A DNA stretch of 64,000 nt. Origin: UBA3069 sp050633465 (GTDB lineage: Bacteria; Pseudomonadota; Alphaproteobacteria; Rhodobacterales; Rhodobacteraceae). Location: NCBI GenBank assembly GCA_050633465.1, contig JBOEGO010000010.1, forward strand, positions 17,204-81,203, read 5' to 3'. Numbering within the stretch: position 1 is the first letter of the stretch; the number at the start of each line of letters is the position of its first letter. Shown here piece after piece: positions 17,117 through 26,382 of this stretch. The notes under the pieces were generated by a model. That model made no database searches and was not told the origin of the DNA. It was given only the letters and a program-made list of their open reading frames with translations. The position numbers were made by a program, and so were the translations under genes.

Positions 17117-18376
17117 TCAATCCGACAATTGGCCCGGCTGCATCGCGGCCAGTGTGTTGATCCATTCGATCTGGCGCGGAAGGCAGATGGTTTGCAGGTC
17201 ATAGTTTTCGACCACATGTTTGCGCGCAGCGGCCCCCATGCGGGCGCGGGCGGCAGGATCGTCCAGCAGCGCCGAGACTTGTTCCACCAATCTATCGCCA
17301 TCAAAGAAATCGACCAAACGCCCTGTTTCGTCGTGGCGGATTGCCTCGTGCAGGGGGGCGGTATCGCTGGCCACGATGGCGCATTCGGATGCCATTGCCT
17401 CGAACAGGGACCATGACAGGACAAAGGGATAGGTCAGATAAACATGGCAGGTGGACACCTGAAGCAGTTTCAAAAACTGCGGATAGGGGATTTTGCCCAG
17501 AAAATGCACGCGGTTCCAATCCGGGGTGGAAATGCGGCCCCGCACCTCGTCTATGAATTTCTGTTTCCATGTCTGGCCCTTGGGCGGGCGGGCACCATAG
17601 CTGACATCATCACCGCCCACGATCAGCACGCGGGCGTTTGGCCGTTCCTTGAGCAGTTGCGGCAGGGCACGCATGAACACATGGTAACCGCGATACGGTT
17701 CAAGGTTGCGATTGACGAAGGTTATGACCTCGTCGTTGCGGGTGAATGTGGGGCCATCGGGCAGTGTTAGGGTCACATCCGGGTCTGGCACGACGGCCTT
17801 TGTGTCGATCCCGTCGTGGATCACGGAAATCTTTTCGCGGAATTCGGGCGGGAAGGTGCCAGCCTGAAATTCGGTGGGGGAAATGCCCATATCGCCAATC
17901 GGGAAATGGATCAGGTTGTTCAGATTCTTCATGCGGATGCGCAGGTGCTGATCCTCGTCCACGCGCGGCTGGAATTCGGGATCAAAGCCAAGGTGATTGG
18001 GATCGGAGCGGTGATAAAGTTCGTAATAGAGCCCGATCCGTGCGGTGGGCCAGACATCGCGCAGGAACATGGATTCACCCCAACCGGGGTGCGCAACGAT
18101 GATATCGGGGGTGAACCCCTTGTCGCGCAGGACGCGGGCGGCACGGTAACATGCCTCTGCGCGGATCACCTTGGTGTCGGTATCCAGCAACCACGGATGC
18201 ACGCCGCGTTGTTGGGGCGCCTTTAACCCATAGGGCAGAATACGCACGCCCTGCCAATTCTGCGGTTCCTTGACCCGCAGGGTCAGCGCCACGCATTCAT
18301 GCCCCGCCTTGGCCAATGCGGGGGCCAGATGTTTGAACTGGCCGGGGAAATTCTGGTGAATAAAGAGGATTTTCAT
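17117..18376 (-). CDS. Glycosyltransferase, GT4-like
   Basis: A 419-residue cytoplasmic protein with two Rossmann halves. It starts MKILFIHQNFPGQFKHLAPA and shows the GT-B nucleotide-sugar region VHFLGKIPYPQFLKLLQVSTCHVYLTYPFVLSWS followed by the donor-binding acidic stretch LFEAMASECAIVASDTAPLHE. Such enzymes transfer a sugar from a nucleotide donor, often to surface polysaccharide; donor and acceptor cannot be told. ATG 18376 is chosen over the long open frame to 18613, which overlaps leuS. It is divergent from leuS. Confidence 0.85.
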   Translation of the reverse strand: MKILFIHQNFPGQFKHLAPALAKAGHECVALTLRVKEPQNWQGVRILPYGLKAPQQRGVHPWLLDTDTKVIRAEACYRAARVLRDKGFTPDIIVAHPGWGESMFLRDVWPTARIGLYYELYHRSDPNHLGFDPEFQPRVDEDQHLRIRMKNLNNLIHFPIGDMGISPTEFQAGTFPPEFREKISVIHDGIDTKAVVPDPDVTLTLPDGPTFTRNDEVITFVNRNLEPYRGYHVFMRALPQLLKERPNARVLIVGGDDVSYGARPPKGQTWKQKFIDEVRGRISTPDWNRVHFLGKIPYPQFLKLLQVSTCHVYLTYPFVLSWSLFEAMASECAIVASDTAPLHEAIRHDETGRLVDFFDGDRLVEQVSALLDDPAARARMGAAARKHVVENYDLQTICLPRQIEWINTLAAMQPGQLSD

Positions 18377-18543
18377 CTGCTGCCTGCTGCCTGCGCCCGT
18401 GTTTTGCCCTTTATAGCGCCGGATTTCCCCCTGCCCAGCAGGGTTTTTGCCTGCAATCCACTGGACCAAGTGCAGGTCATTGCCTATCACCCCAAGGCAA
18501 AGCCCCGAGAGGCACGCCCGAAACCACACCGAAAGAGCCGTAA

Positions 18544-21099
18544 ATGTCCTCCTCTTATACCCCGTCCGAGATCGAAGCACGCTGGCAAGCCGCATGGGAT
18601 AAGGCGGGCACATTCACCGCCACGCGAGAGGGCGACAAGCCGAAATATTACGTGCTGGAAATGTTCCCCTATCCATCGGGGCGCATCCATATCGGGCATG
18701 TGCGCAACTATACCATGGGCGATGTGATCGCGCGCTATAAGCTGGCGACGGGGCATAATGTGTTGCACCCCATGGGGTTTGACGCATTCGGGATGCCCGC
18801 CGAAAACGCGGCCATGGCGATTGGCGGCCACCCCAAGGAATGGACCTATTCCAACATCGACACCATGGTCGCGCAGATGAAGCCGCTGGGGTTCGGGTTG
18901 GACTGGTCGCGCATGTTCGCCACCTGTGACCCTGAGTATTACGGCCAGCAGCAGGCCTTGTTTCTGGATTTCATGGAAAAGGGGCTGGTCTATCGCAAGA
19001 ACGCGGTGGTGAACTGGGACCCTGTGGATATGACCGTGCTGGCCAATGAACAGGTCGAGGATGGCAAGGGCTGGCGTTCGGGTGCCGAGGTAGAGCGCCG
19101 CGAGCTGACGCAGTGGTTTTTCAAGATCTCGGATTATTCCGAAGAGTTGCTGGAGGCATTGGACGGGTTGGAGAACTGGCCCGCCAAGGTGCGGCTGATG
19201 CAGGAAAACTGGATCGGGAAATCGCGCGGTTTGCAGTTTTCGTTCAGCCTGATTGACGGGCCGCATGGCACCGACCGGATCGAGGTATATACCACCCGCC
19301 CCGACACGCTTATGGGCGCGTCGTTTGTGGGGATTTCGCCCGATCATCCGCTGGCCAAGCAGATGGAGCGCGAGCGCGAGGATGTGGCCGCATTTTGCGC
19401 CGAGGCCCGCAAGGGCGGCACCACCGCCGAAGCGATCGAAAAGGCCGAGAAGCTGGGCTTTGACACCGGGCTGACCTGTCGCCATCCGTTTGATACGGCG
19501 CAGGAACTGCCGGTTTACATCGCCAATTTCATCCTGATGGATTACGGCACCGGTGCGATTTTCGGCTGCCCCGCGCATGACGAGCGTGACCATGAATTTG
19601 CCAGCAAATACGGGTTGCCGATCATTCCGGTTTTCGAGCCTGTTCAAGGGGATTACCCCGAGGGCAAAGCATTTGTGCCCGCCAGAACCGAACCCGTGCG
19701 TTATGTGCGCGGGTTCGCCGGAGCCGAGGAACAGACCGGCGAACAGGGTGTCGATACCGCCGTTGATTTCTGCGAAGCCAATGGCGTGGGTCAGGGCGTG
19801 ACCAAGTTTCGCCTGCGCGATTGGGGGCTGTCGCGCCAGCGGTATTGGGGTTGCCCGATCCCTGTGGTGCATTGCGAGGCCTGCGGCGTGGTGCCCGAAA
19901 AGAAAGAGAACCTGCCCGTTGTGCTGCCCGATGATGTGACATTCGACATCCCCGGCAACCCGTTGGACCGTCACCCGACGTGGCGTGATTGCGCCTGCCC
20001 GTCCTGTGGCAAACCCGCCAAGCGTGAAACCGACACGATGGATACCTTTGTGGATTCCAGTTGGTATTTCGCACGTTTCACCGCGCCGCGTGCCGACACC
20101 CCCACCGATATGGCCGAGGCCGAATACTGGATGAATGTTGACCAATATATCGGCGGCATTGAACATGCGATTTTGCATCTGCTGTATTCGCGCTTTTTCG
20201 CGCGTGCGATGCATATCACCGGCCACCTGCCGGAAAAATCCAAGGAGCCGTTCAACGCCTTGTTCACCCAAGGCATGGTGACCCATGCGATTTACCAGAC
20301 CAGAGGCGCGGATGGCCGCCCCGTTTATCATTACCCCGAAACCGTCGATTTGCGCGATGGCAAGGGGTATCTGGCAGACGGGAGCGAGGTGGAAATCATC
20401 CCCTCGGCCAAGATGTCGAAATCAAAGAACAATGTGGTTGATCCGGTGCAGATCATCGAAACCTACGGCGCGGATACGGCGCGTTGGTTTGTGCTGTCGG
20501 ACAGCCCGCCCGAACGCGATGTGGAATGGACAGCCGCGGGCGCCGAGGCCGCGCATAAGCACCTGACCCGCGTCTATCGTATTGCGGCGGAAATTGCTGC
20601 GGGCGCGGATGGTGATGCCAAGCAGGACGAGGATTTGCTGCGCGCCACTCATAAGGCCATGCATGATGTGACGGGTGGTGTTGAAAGTTTCGGGTTCAAC
20701 GCATCCATTGCGAAACTATACGGGTTCACCAATACGCTGTCGAAATCCAAGGCATCGAATGCGGCCAAACGTCAGGCGATGCTGGTGCTGGCGCAATTGA
20801 TGTCGCCCATGACCCCGCATCTGGCCGAGGAAATCTGGGCCATGCTGGGCGGTGAGGGTCTGATTGCCAATGCGCCCTGGCCACAGCCGGACGAGGCCAT
20901 GCTGAAAGATGATACCGTGACCCTGCCCATTCAGGTCAACGGCAAACGCCGCGCGGAAATCAGCGTGCCTGCCGATATGGACAAGGCAGAGGTTGAAAAA
21001 CTGGCGCTGGCACAAGAAGGTGTGATCAGGGCGCTGGACGGGGCACAGCCCAAGAAAATCATCGTCGTCCCCGGGCGGATCGTTAATGTTGTCATGTAA
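18544..21099 (+). CDS. leuS: Leucyl-tRNA synthetase
   Basis: An 851-residue class I aminoacyl-tRNA synthetase. HIGH at residues 49-52 and KMSKS at 623-627 form the ATP site. The editing domain region TYTTRPDTLMGASF-like (TTRPDTLMGASFVGISPDH) and the catalytic stretch NVDQYIGGIEHAILHLLYSRF are intact. It charges tRNA-Leu and proofreads non-cognate amino acids. The stop overlaps the start of lptE by 14 bases, and lptE overlaps holA by four, so these three essential genes form one translation-coupled operon, an arrangement common in Proteobacteria. Confidence 0.97.
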   Translation: MSSSYTPSEIEARWQAAWDKAGTFTATREGDKPKYYVLEMFPYPSGRIHIGHVRNYTMGDVIARYKLATGHNVLHPMGFDAFGMPAENAAMAIGGHPKEWTYSNIDTMVAQMKPLGFGLDWSRMFATCDPEYYGQQQALFLDFMEKGLVYRKNAVVNWDPVDMTVLANEQVEDGKGWRSGAEVERRELTQWFFKISDYSEELLEALDGLENWPAKVRLMQENWIGKSRGLQFSFSLIDGPHGTDRIEVYTTRPDTLMGASFVGISPDHPLAKQMEREREDVAAFCAEARKGGTTAEAIEKAEKLGFDTGLTCRHPFDTAQELPVYIANFILMDYGTGAIFGCPAHDERDHEFASKYGLPIIPVFEPVQGDYPEGKAFVPARTEPVRYVRGFAGAEEQTGEQGVDTAVDFCEANGVGQGVTKFRLRDWGLSRQRYWGCPIPVVHCEACGVVPEKKENLPVVLPDDVTFDIPGNPLDRHPTWRDCACPSCGKPAKRETDTMDTFVDSSWYFARFTAPRADTPTDMAEAEYWMNVDQYIGGIEHAILHLLYSRFFARAMHITGHLPEKSKEPFNALFTQGMVTHAIYQTRGADGRPVYHYPETVDLRDGKGYLADGSEVEIIPSAKMSKSKNNVVDPVQIIETYGADTARWFVLSDSPPERDVEWTAAGAEAAHKHLTRVYRIAAEIAAGADGDAKQDEDLLRATHKAMHDVTGGVESFGFNASIAKLYGFTNTLSKSKASNAAKRQAMLVLAQLMSPMTPHLAEEIWAMLGGEGLIANAPWPQPDEAMLKDDTVTLPIQVNGKRRAEISVPADMDKAEVEKLALAQEGVIRALDGAQPKKIIVVPGRIVNVVM

Positions 21100-21574
21100 C
21101 AGACGGGTGTTTTTGCTGGGCGCGGCGGCGGTTGCGGGCTGCGGGTTTACGCCCGCCTATGGCCCGAACGGATCGGCGCGGGCATTGCAAGGGCAGGTGT
21201 TGGTGCAATCGCCCGACAGTTCCGACAGCTATCTGATGACCCGCCAGTTAGAGGACCGTTTGGGCCGCAGCAGCGCGCCGAAATACGGGCTGACCTATGC
21301 ATTGGATTTCGTCGAGGAGGGCATGGCCATTTCATCGACCAATATCACCACGCGGTTCAATGTGGTGGGCAAGGCGACCTATGCCTTGGTCGATCTGGAA
21401 ACCGAACAGGTGTTGACCAGCGGCGTGGTCAATTCGTTCACCGGATATTCGACCACGGGGTCCACCGTCGCGACGCTGGCCGCCGAACGCGATGCGCGTG
21501 AACGGCTGGCCGTCATTCTGGCCGATCAGGTGACCACGCGGTTGATCGCGTTCAGCCCCAAATTGCCCGCATGA
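21086..21574 (+). CDS. lptE: LPS-assembly lipoprotein LptE
   Basis: A 162-residue lipoprotein with signal LLGAAAVAGC and lipidated Cys19, followed by the family motif GFTPAYGPNG. LptE plugs the LptD barrel in the outer membrane and helps insert lipopolysaccharide. ATG 21086 begins inside leuS (14-base overlap) and the stop overlaps the holA ATG. Position between leuS and holA is the usual one for lptE and supports the call although sequence conservation in this family is low. Confidence 0.9.
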   Translation: MLSCNRRVFLLGAAAVAGCGFTPAYGPNGSARALQGQVLVQSPDSSDSYLMTRQLEDRLGRSSAPKYGLTYALDFVEEGMAISSTNITTRFNVVGKATYALVDLETEQVLTSGVVNSFTGYSTTGSTVATLAAERDARERLAVILADQVTTRLIAFSPKLPA

Positions 21575-22599
21575 AACTGACGGGGCGCGATGCGGGGCGG
21601 TATTTTGCCAAGCCGGACCCGAACCGCACAGGGTTGTTGATTTTCGGGGCGGATGCGATGCGCGTGGCGTTGAAACGCCAAGAGGTGATCGCCGCCCTTA
21701 TCGGCCCCGCAGGCGAGGAAGAAATGCGCCTGACCCGCATTCCCGCCGCCGATCTGCGCAAGGATGCGGCGGCATTGCTGGACGCGGTCAAGGCGATTTC
21801 GTTTTTCCCCGGCCCGCGCGCCGTGTTTGTAGAGGGTGCCACCGATGCCTTGACCGATACGATGAAAATCGCGCTGGCCGACTGGCAGGCGGGCGATGCG
21901 CAGATCATTGTGACAGCGGGCGGTTTGTCGGGCAAATCGCGGCTGAAAATGCTGTTTGAAAAGCACCCCAATGCCTATTGTGCGGGCCTGTATGACGATC
22001 CGCCCACCCGCGAAGAGATCGAGGCAGAGCTGGCCCGCGCCGGGCTGCGCGATGTGGGGCGCCAGCAGATGGACGACCTGACTGCGCTGTCGCGCGAGTT
22101 GGACCCCGGCGATTTCCGCCAGACGCTGGAAAAGCTGTCGCTGTATAAGCTGGAGGATGATGCGCCGCTGTCCTCGGCCGATATTCTGGCCTGCGCGCCG
22201 ACATCAACCGAGGCGGATCTGGACGATGTGTTGAACATTGTCGCCGAAGGCAAAGACGGCGAAATCGGCCCCGTGATGGGGCGTTTGAAATCGCAGGGCA
22301 CCAATGCCGTTAGTCTGTGCATCGGCGCGACACGGCATTTTCGCACGCTATATGCGGCGGCCTCGCATCCCGGTGGGGCGTCGCAGGGCATTGCCGCAAT
22401 GCGCCCGCCCATATTCGGGGCGCGCCGCGACCGGATGCAACGTCAGGCGCAGGCATGGGGCGCGGCCAAACTGGAAATCGCGCTGACATTGCTGACCGAT
22501 ACGGATTTGAAGCTGCGGTCGGCGGGGCGGACGGTGCCGGATATGGCATTGGTCGAACGCACCCTGATCCGCCTGTCGATGATGGGCAAACGGCGCTGA
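21571..22599 (+). CDS. holA: DNA polymerase III delta subunit
   Basis: A 342-residue protein matching HolA: LIFGADAMRVALKRQEVIAAL at the start of the AAA+-like fold (degenerate P-loop, as usual for delta), FFPGPRAVFVEGATDAL, and the C-terminal collar helices with ALVERTLIRLSMMGKRR. Delta opens the beta sliding clamp in the clamp-loader complex. ATG overlaps the lptE stop (ATGA). No gene follows closely; the GST gene starts 66 bases later. Confidence 0.93.
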   Translation: MKLTGRDAGRYFAKPDPNRTGLLIFGADAMRVALKRQEVIAALIGPAGEEEMRLTRIPAADLRKDAAALLDAVKAISFFPGPRAVFVEGATDALTDTMKIALADWQAGDAQIIVTAGGLSGKSRLKMLFEKHPNAYCAGLYDDPPTREEIEAELARAGLRDVGRQQMDDLTALSRELDPGDFRQTLEKLSLYKLEDDAPLSSADILACAPTSTEADLDDVLNIVAEGKDGEIGPVMGRLKSQGTNAVSLCIGATRHFRTLYAAASHPGGASQGIAAMRPPIFGARRDRMQRQAQAWGAAKLEIALTLLTDTDLKLRSAGRTVPDMALVERTLIRLSMMGKRR

Positions 22600-22665
22600 C
22601 GCAACGGCACGGTCCTTTTTGCCTCTGCCCGTGGCATCAATGCCCAAAAGGGAGAGGACACCAAC

Positions 22666-23250
22666 ATGTATGAAGTGATCGGAAACACCCAGAGCCGCGC
22701 GTTCCGTGTGATGTGGATGCTGGAGGAGTTGGGGCAGGAATACACCCTGACAGCCGTCAAACCCCATTCAGAGCAGGCGCGTGCCGCCAACCCGTCGGGC
22801 AAAATTCCGGCGCTGCGTGAAGGCGATGATGTGATCGTGGATTCGGCGGCCATTCTCACCTATCTGGCGGATAAACACGGGGCGCTGACTTATCCCGCAG
22901 GCACGATTGAACGCGCGCGCCAGGATGCATTGACCCATACCATTCTGGATGAGATGGATAGTATATTATGGGCCGCCGCCCGCCACAAATTCATCCTGCC
23001 GGAGCAACGCCGCGTGCCAGAGGTGGCCGACAGCCTGAAATGGGAATTCGGCAATCACGCGGCGCGGTTCGGTGATTGTATCAAGGGTGAGTTCCTGATG
23101 GGAGACCGCATGACGGTGCCCGATATTCTGGCCACCCATTGTTTGAACTGGGCGGGCGCTGCGAAATTCCCGATCGAGGATACCCGCCTGCTGGATTACG
23201 CCAAAAGGATGCGCGGGCGTGATGCGTTCAAGCGTGCGGCGGCGCGGTAG
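22666..23250 (+). CDS. Glutathione S-transferase family protein
   Basis: A 194-residue protein with an N-terminal thioredoxin-like domain (MYEVIGNTQSRAFRVMWMLEELG, then NPSGKIPALREGDDVIVDSAAILTYLADK with the cis-Pro and the glutathione-binding Asp-Ser) and an alpha-helical C-terminal domain. The substrate is unknown; such enzymes conjugate or reduce electrophiles in the cytoplasm. A GGGAGAGGA ribosome site precedes ATG 22666. It is probably monocistronic, with a short extragenic repeat-like motif after it. Confidence 0.87.
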   Translation: MYEVIGNTQSRAFRVMWMLEELGQEYTLTAVKPHSEQARAANPSGKIPALREGDDVIVDSAAILTYLADKHGALTYPAGTIERARQDALTHTILDEMDSILWAAARHKFILPEQRRVPEVADSLKWEFGNHAARFGDCIKGEFLMGDRMTVPDILATHCLNWAGAAKFPIEDTRLLDYAKRMRGRDAFKRAAAR

Positions 23251-23305
23251 ACCTTCTTTGTTCTGATAAAAGCTCGGGCCGGAGGTTTGTTTTGTTGGCA
23301 CAGGT

Positions 23306-23335
23306 GCCTTCGGCGAGAGTATTTTTACCAAGAAA
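23306..23335. repeat. Short extragenic motif of Rhodobacteraceae type
   Basis: GCCTTCGGCGAGAGTATTTTT followed by ACCAAG lies in the 99-base convergent gap between the GST gene and the flavoprotein gene. I know similar GGCGAGAGTATTTTT-like blocks from intergenic DNA of Roseobacter relatives. A partly similar block, TTGTTCTAAAAATACC in inverse orientation, occurs at 15811-15826. The function is unknown; read-through termination is one idea. Confidence 0.4.
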
Positions 23336-23349
23336 AAGTCAGGCCGGGC

Positions 23350-24525
23350 CTATTTCGGTTGCCAGCGGGCGGCATGTTGTCCGGCCCATAGCCCTGTGGC
23401 CATGCAGGCGGTCAGCAGGTAACCGCCGGTGGGCGCGTCCCAATCCAGCATTTCACCGGCGGCAAATGTGCCGGGGCGGGATTTCAGCATCAGGTTTTGA
23501 TCAAGCGCGTCAAGGGACAGGCCACCGGCGGTGGATATGGATTCGTCCATCGGGCGGGGGCCGTTGTGGGGAACGGGCAGGTGTTTGATCACGGGGGCCA
23601 GATCATCGGGCAGCGGGCGGGCGCATTCCATCAGCAGGGCCAGTTTCACCGGATCAAGGCGCAGGGTTTTGCGCAGGTGGTTGGCGATGGTGGTTTTGCC
23701 CTTTGGGCGCGACAGCCGTTGGCGGATGCTATCAAGCGGTTGATCGGGCAGCAGGTCGATGTGCAATGGTGCGCCGCGGCGCAGGGCCGGGGTCAGGGGG
23801 TAGATGCCGCCGCCTTCGATCCCGTTGGATGACAGGGTGATTTCCCCGCGTGAGGTCATATCGCCCGCAGTGAGGGCGATGTTTTTCAGCGGTTGGCCCA
23901 TGTGGCGGGTCATATGGGTGGACCATGTGACGGACAGTGCCGCGTTTGATGGTTCAAAAGGTGTTGTTTCGGCGTTGATCCAGCTGGCCCATGCGCCGTC
24001 TGATCCAAGGCGCGCCCAACTGGCCCCGCCACAGGCCAGAACGGTGACGCGCGGGTGCAGAATGACGGTGCCATCGGGTGTTGCCATCTGGCACCCGCCT
24101 TGTGCCCAGCCGGTCCAGCGGCTGCGGGTTTGCAGGGTCACACCCTTAGCCGCCAGTCGCGCCAGCCATGCGCGCAGCAGCGGCGAGGCCTTCATGGATT
24201 TGGGAAACACGCGCCCCGTTGATCCGGTGAACAGCTCTTGCCCCAGCCCCTGTGCCCATGCCTGAATTTCAGCGGGGCCAAAGGCGGTGAGCATGGGGGT
24301 AAGCGGCAGGGCGGCATTGCCGTAGTGGGCCAGAAAGGCATTGAGAGGTTCGGATTTCGTGAGGTTCAGGCCGGATTTGCCTGCCATCAACAGTTTGCGC
24401 GCGGGGGAGGGTTTGGCATCAACCACCAGCACGCTGCGGCCTGCATCTGCCAGTGCCTCGGCTGCCATAAGGCCAGCGGGGCCAGCGCCGATCACCACTG
24501 CGTCAAGGTCGGGGGTATCTGTCAC
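23350..24525 (-). CDS. NAD(P)/FAD-dependent oxidoreductase, HI0933/YhiN type
   Basis: A 391-residue flavoprotein with N-terminal dinucleotide-binding motif VIGAGPAGLMAAEALADAG, the HI0933 motif AKPSPARKLLMAGKSGLNLT, and the C-terminal FAD contact GTFAAGEMLDWDAPTGGYLLTACMATG. Members of this family (BaiN/RdsA-like) reduce or desaturate unknown substrates. The closest group I recall is the TIGR03862-type aminoacetone-oxidase-like flavoproteins, but no reaction can be asserted. It overlaps the MscS gene upstream by four bases (ATGA). Confidence 0.86.
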   Translation of the reverse strand: MTDTPDLDAVVIGAGPAGLMAAEALADAGRSVLVVDAKPSPARKLLMAGKSGLNLTKSEPLNAFLAHYGNAALPLTPMLTAFGPAEIQAWAQGLGQELFTGSTGRVFPKSMKASPLLRAWLARLAAKGVTLQTRSRWTGWAQGGCQMATPDGTVILHPRVTVLACGGASWARLGSDGAWASWINAETTPFEPSNAALSVTWSTHMTRHMGQPLKNIALTAGDMTSRGEITLSSNGIEGGGIYPLTPALRRGAPLHIDLLPDQPLDSIRQRLSRPKGKTTIANHLRKTLRLDPVKLALLMECARPLPDDLAPVIKHLPVPHNGPRPMDESISTAGGLSLDALDQNLMLKSRPGTFAAGEMLDWDAPTGGYLLTACMATGLWAGQHAARWQPK

Positions 24526-25853
24526 GGGCGGGTGTCGCCTTTGATTTCGATGACGCGATGGGGGTACGGGATTTCGATCCCGTTATCCTTGAGCGCGTTC
24601 CAGATCACCATCATCACCTTGGGCGTATATTTGTTGCGCCCGTCATCCAGCCCGTTGACCCAGAATTCGACCGCGAAATCGACGCCGCTGTCGCCGAATG
24701 CGCGCAATTCGCAATCCGGCCCGTCGGGGGCTGTCAGCACGAAATCGAGTTTCGCCACGGCGGTTTCGATGATGTCTGGGACGCGGTTAATATCGGTGTC
24801 GTAGGACACGGAAAACGGTGCCTCGTAGCGGTTGGCCGAGCCTTGGTCGGAGTAGTTCACCACGCGGGTGGTGATGAAATGTTCGTTCGGGACCACGATC
24901 CAGCGGCCATCGAATGTTTCCAGTATCGCAGCGCGAGAGGTCATTTTGACGATTGTGCCTGCCTCTCCGCCGTCAAGTTCGACGTAATCGCCGACGGTTG
25001 TTTGCCCTTCGAGAAGCAGGATGATGCCGGAGATAAAGTTGGCCGCGATTTGTTGCAGGCCCAGCCCGATGCCAACGCCCAGCGCACCACCCAGCACGGC
25101 GATGGCTGTCAGATCAATACCCATGATCGACATCAGCAGCACGAATGCGGTGCCGAAAATCACCACCTGTGCGGCCTTGATCGCCAGTTCGCGGGTGGCG
25201 GGGCGCAGTTCGTCCTGTTGTTTGATATAGCCTTCGGATTGGGAATTTGACCAGCGCCCGACCCAGAACAGCAGCGCGCCCGAGATCAGACCGCGGATCA
25301 GGGACATGACCGAAAACGTGATATTGCCCAGCGCGATCTGGATTTCCGACAGTTTGGCGGTGATCGGGTCCAGCAGGCCGAACAGATACAGCGCCATGGT
25401 GGGGATCAGCACATAGCGGCCCAGCAGGCGCAGGAACGGGTCCTGCACCACTTCGCGCACGAAAATCCGCGCCGCGATGAACAGGAACAGGCGTTTGCCA
25501 AAGGCGATGACCGCGCCAGAGCCGAACAACGAGCGGGTTACGCCTTCGCCGATGCCGGTCAGCACATAGGCCAGCAGCGGCAGCACCAGCGGCAGGAACC
25601 GCAGCACGAACCGCATCGCGGTGGCGAAGATGCCGTTGTTGCCATCCTTGGGGGTCAGCACCCGTGACAGCAGCGGGCGAAGCCGGCGCGCAACCAGCAC
25701 GGCGACCAGCCATGCCACCACCAGAAGGGCGAATTGCGACCATGCTGCGGGGCTAAGCAGCCATTCGCGAGCGACTTCCCAGCCCTGGGTGGCATAGCCC
25801 AGCGCCTTGGTCACGATTTCGGGTTGTCCATCCATCTGGTTCGCCTTGCGCAT
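24522..25853 (-). CDS. Mechanosensitive ion channel of the MscS family
   Basis: A 443-residue inner-membrane protein with five to six hydrophobic segments in its first 280 residues, then the pore-lining helix and beta domain of MscS: AIAVLGGALGVGIGLGLQQIAANF with the Gly/Ala packing ridge, followed by EGQTTVGDYVEL and IVVPNEHFITTRVVNYS. The extra N-terminal helices place it with the larger MscS-like channels. It should release solutes under membrane tension. The following flavoprotein gene is translationally coupled through ATGA. Alternative start MDGQPE is at 25835. Confidence 0.9.
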   Translation of the reverse strand: MRKANQMDGQPEIVTKALGYATQGWEVAREWLLSPAAWSQFALLVVAWLVAVLVARRLRPLLSRVLTPKDGNNGIFATAMRFVLRFLPLVLPLLAYVLTGIGEGVTRSLFGSGAVIAFGKRLFLFIAARIFVREVVQDPFLRLLGRYVLIPTMALYLFGLLDPITAKLSEIQIALGNITFSVMSLIRGLISGALLFWVGRWSNSQSEGYIKQQDELRPATRELAIKAAQVVIFGTAFVLLMSIMGIDLTAIAVLGGALGVGIGLGLQQIAANFISGIILLLEGQTTVGDYVELDGGEAGTIVKMTSRAAILETFDGRWIVVPNEHFITTRVVNYSDQGSANRYEAPFSVSYDTDINRVPDIIETAVAKLDFVLTAPDGPDCELRAFGDSGVDFAVEFWVNGLDDGRNKYTPKVMMVIWNALKDNGIEIPYPHRVIEIKGDTRP

Positions 25854-25910
25854 GGTTGATTGGCTTGTTGATGCCCTTGGCGCGGTTCGGTTTCAAGGGA
25901 AACCGCGTGT

Positions 25911-26330
25911 TTATGCCCTGTGATAGGTCAGGGCCATGGTGATCAGGGGGCGGATTTGGGCGTCAAGCGGCAGGTTCCCCGATTGCAGGATCAGGGCGCG
26001 GTTGCCATCAAAGGTGAACGAGGGCGGGCAGAGCGCCTGAAACTCCGACATGATCGTGGTTTGGCAATGGGTGAAAATGGCGACATCCCCCAGATGTGCC
26101 AGCGATTTTTTAGGGCTGCCAAGGCGGATGGTTGATCCGGTTCGGGGTGTTGTCAGATAGGCGGGTTGGCCCCATTTCAGGGTTTCATTGATCTGCCCCG
26201 CCGCTGTGGTTTCGGCGGCGGTGGCATAGATCAGGGCGCGCAGGTGCAGCAGCGCCAGCGCAGTATCTGGCGGATAGGCGGCAAAGGCGCTGCGCAGGCT
26301 GTCATCGGGGAAATCGGGGGGTGTCATCAT
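25911..26330 (-). CDS. DUF1801-domain protein
   Basis: A 139-residue cytoplasmic protein with the DUF1801 (YdhG-like) pattern: LRALIYATAAETTAAGQINETLKWGQPAYLT followed by a beta-rich end with IRLGSPKKSLAHLGDVAIFTHCQT. Family members have a fold related to frataxin; their role is not known. ATG 26330 or the adjacent ATG 26327 could start it. The leader is a perfect tandem repeat of 18 bases, each with an AAGGAAAGG ribosome-site-like core. It follows the enoyl-CoA hydratase gene by 52 bases on the same strand. Confidence 0.78.
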   Translation of the reverse strand: MMTPPDFPDDSLRSAFAAYPPDTALALLHLRALIYATAAETTAAGQINETLKWGQPAYLTTPRTGSTIRLGSPKKSLAHLGDVAIFTHCQTTIMSEFQALCPPSFTFDGNRALILQSGNLPLDAQIRPLITMALTYHRA

Positions 26331-26382
26331 GCCTTTCCTTGCCAGAGTGCCTTTCCTTGCCAGATTACCTTTCCTTGCCGGA
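26329..26382 (-). repeat. Triple 18-bp tandem repeat carrying ribosome-site-like cores
   Basis: Three head-to-tail 18-base units fill the gap between the enoyl-CoA hydratase stop and the DUF1801 start exactly: 26329-26346, 26347-26364 and 26365-26382. On the plus strand they read (AT/GT/TT)(G/A)CCTTTCCTTGCC(A/G)GA, so each unit gives AAGGAAAGG on the transcribed minus strand. The copy nearest the gene stands just before its ATG and can serve as the ribosome site. Confidence 0.9.
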
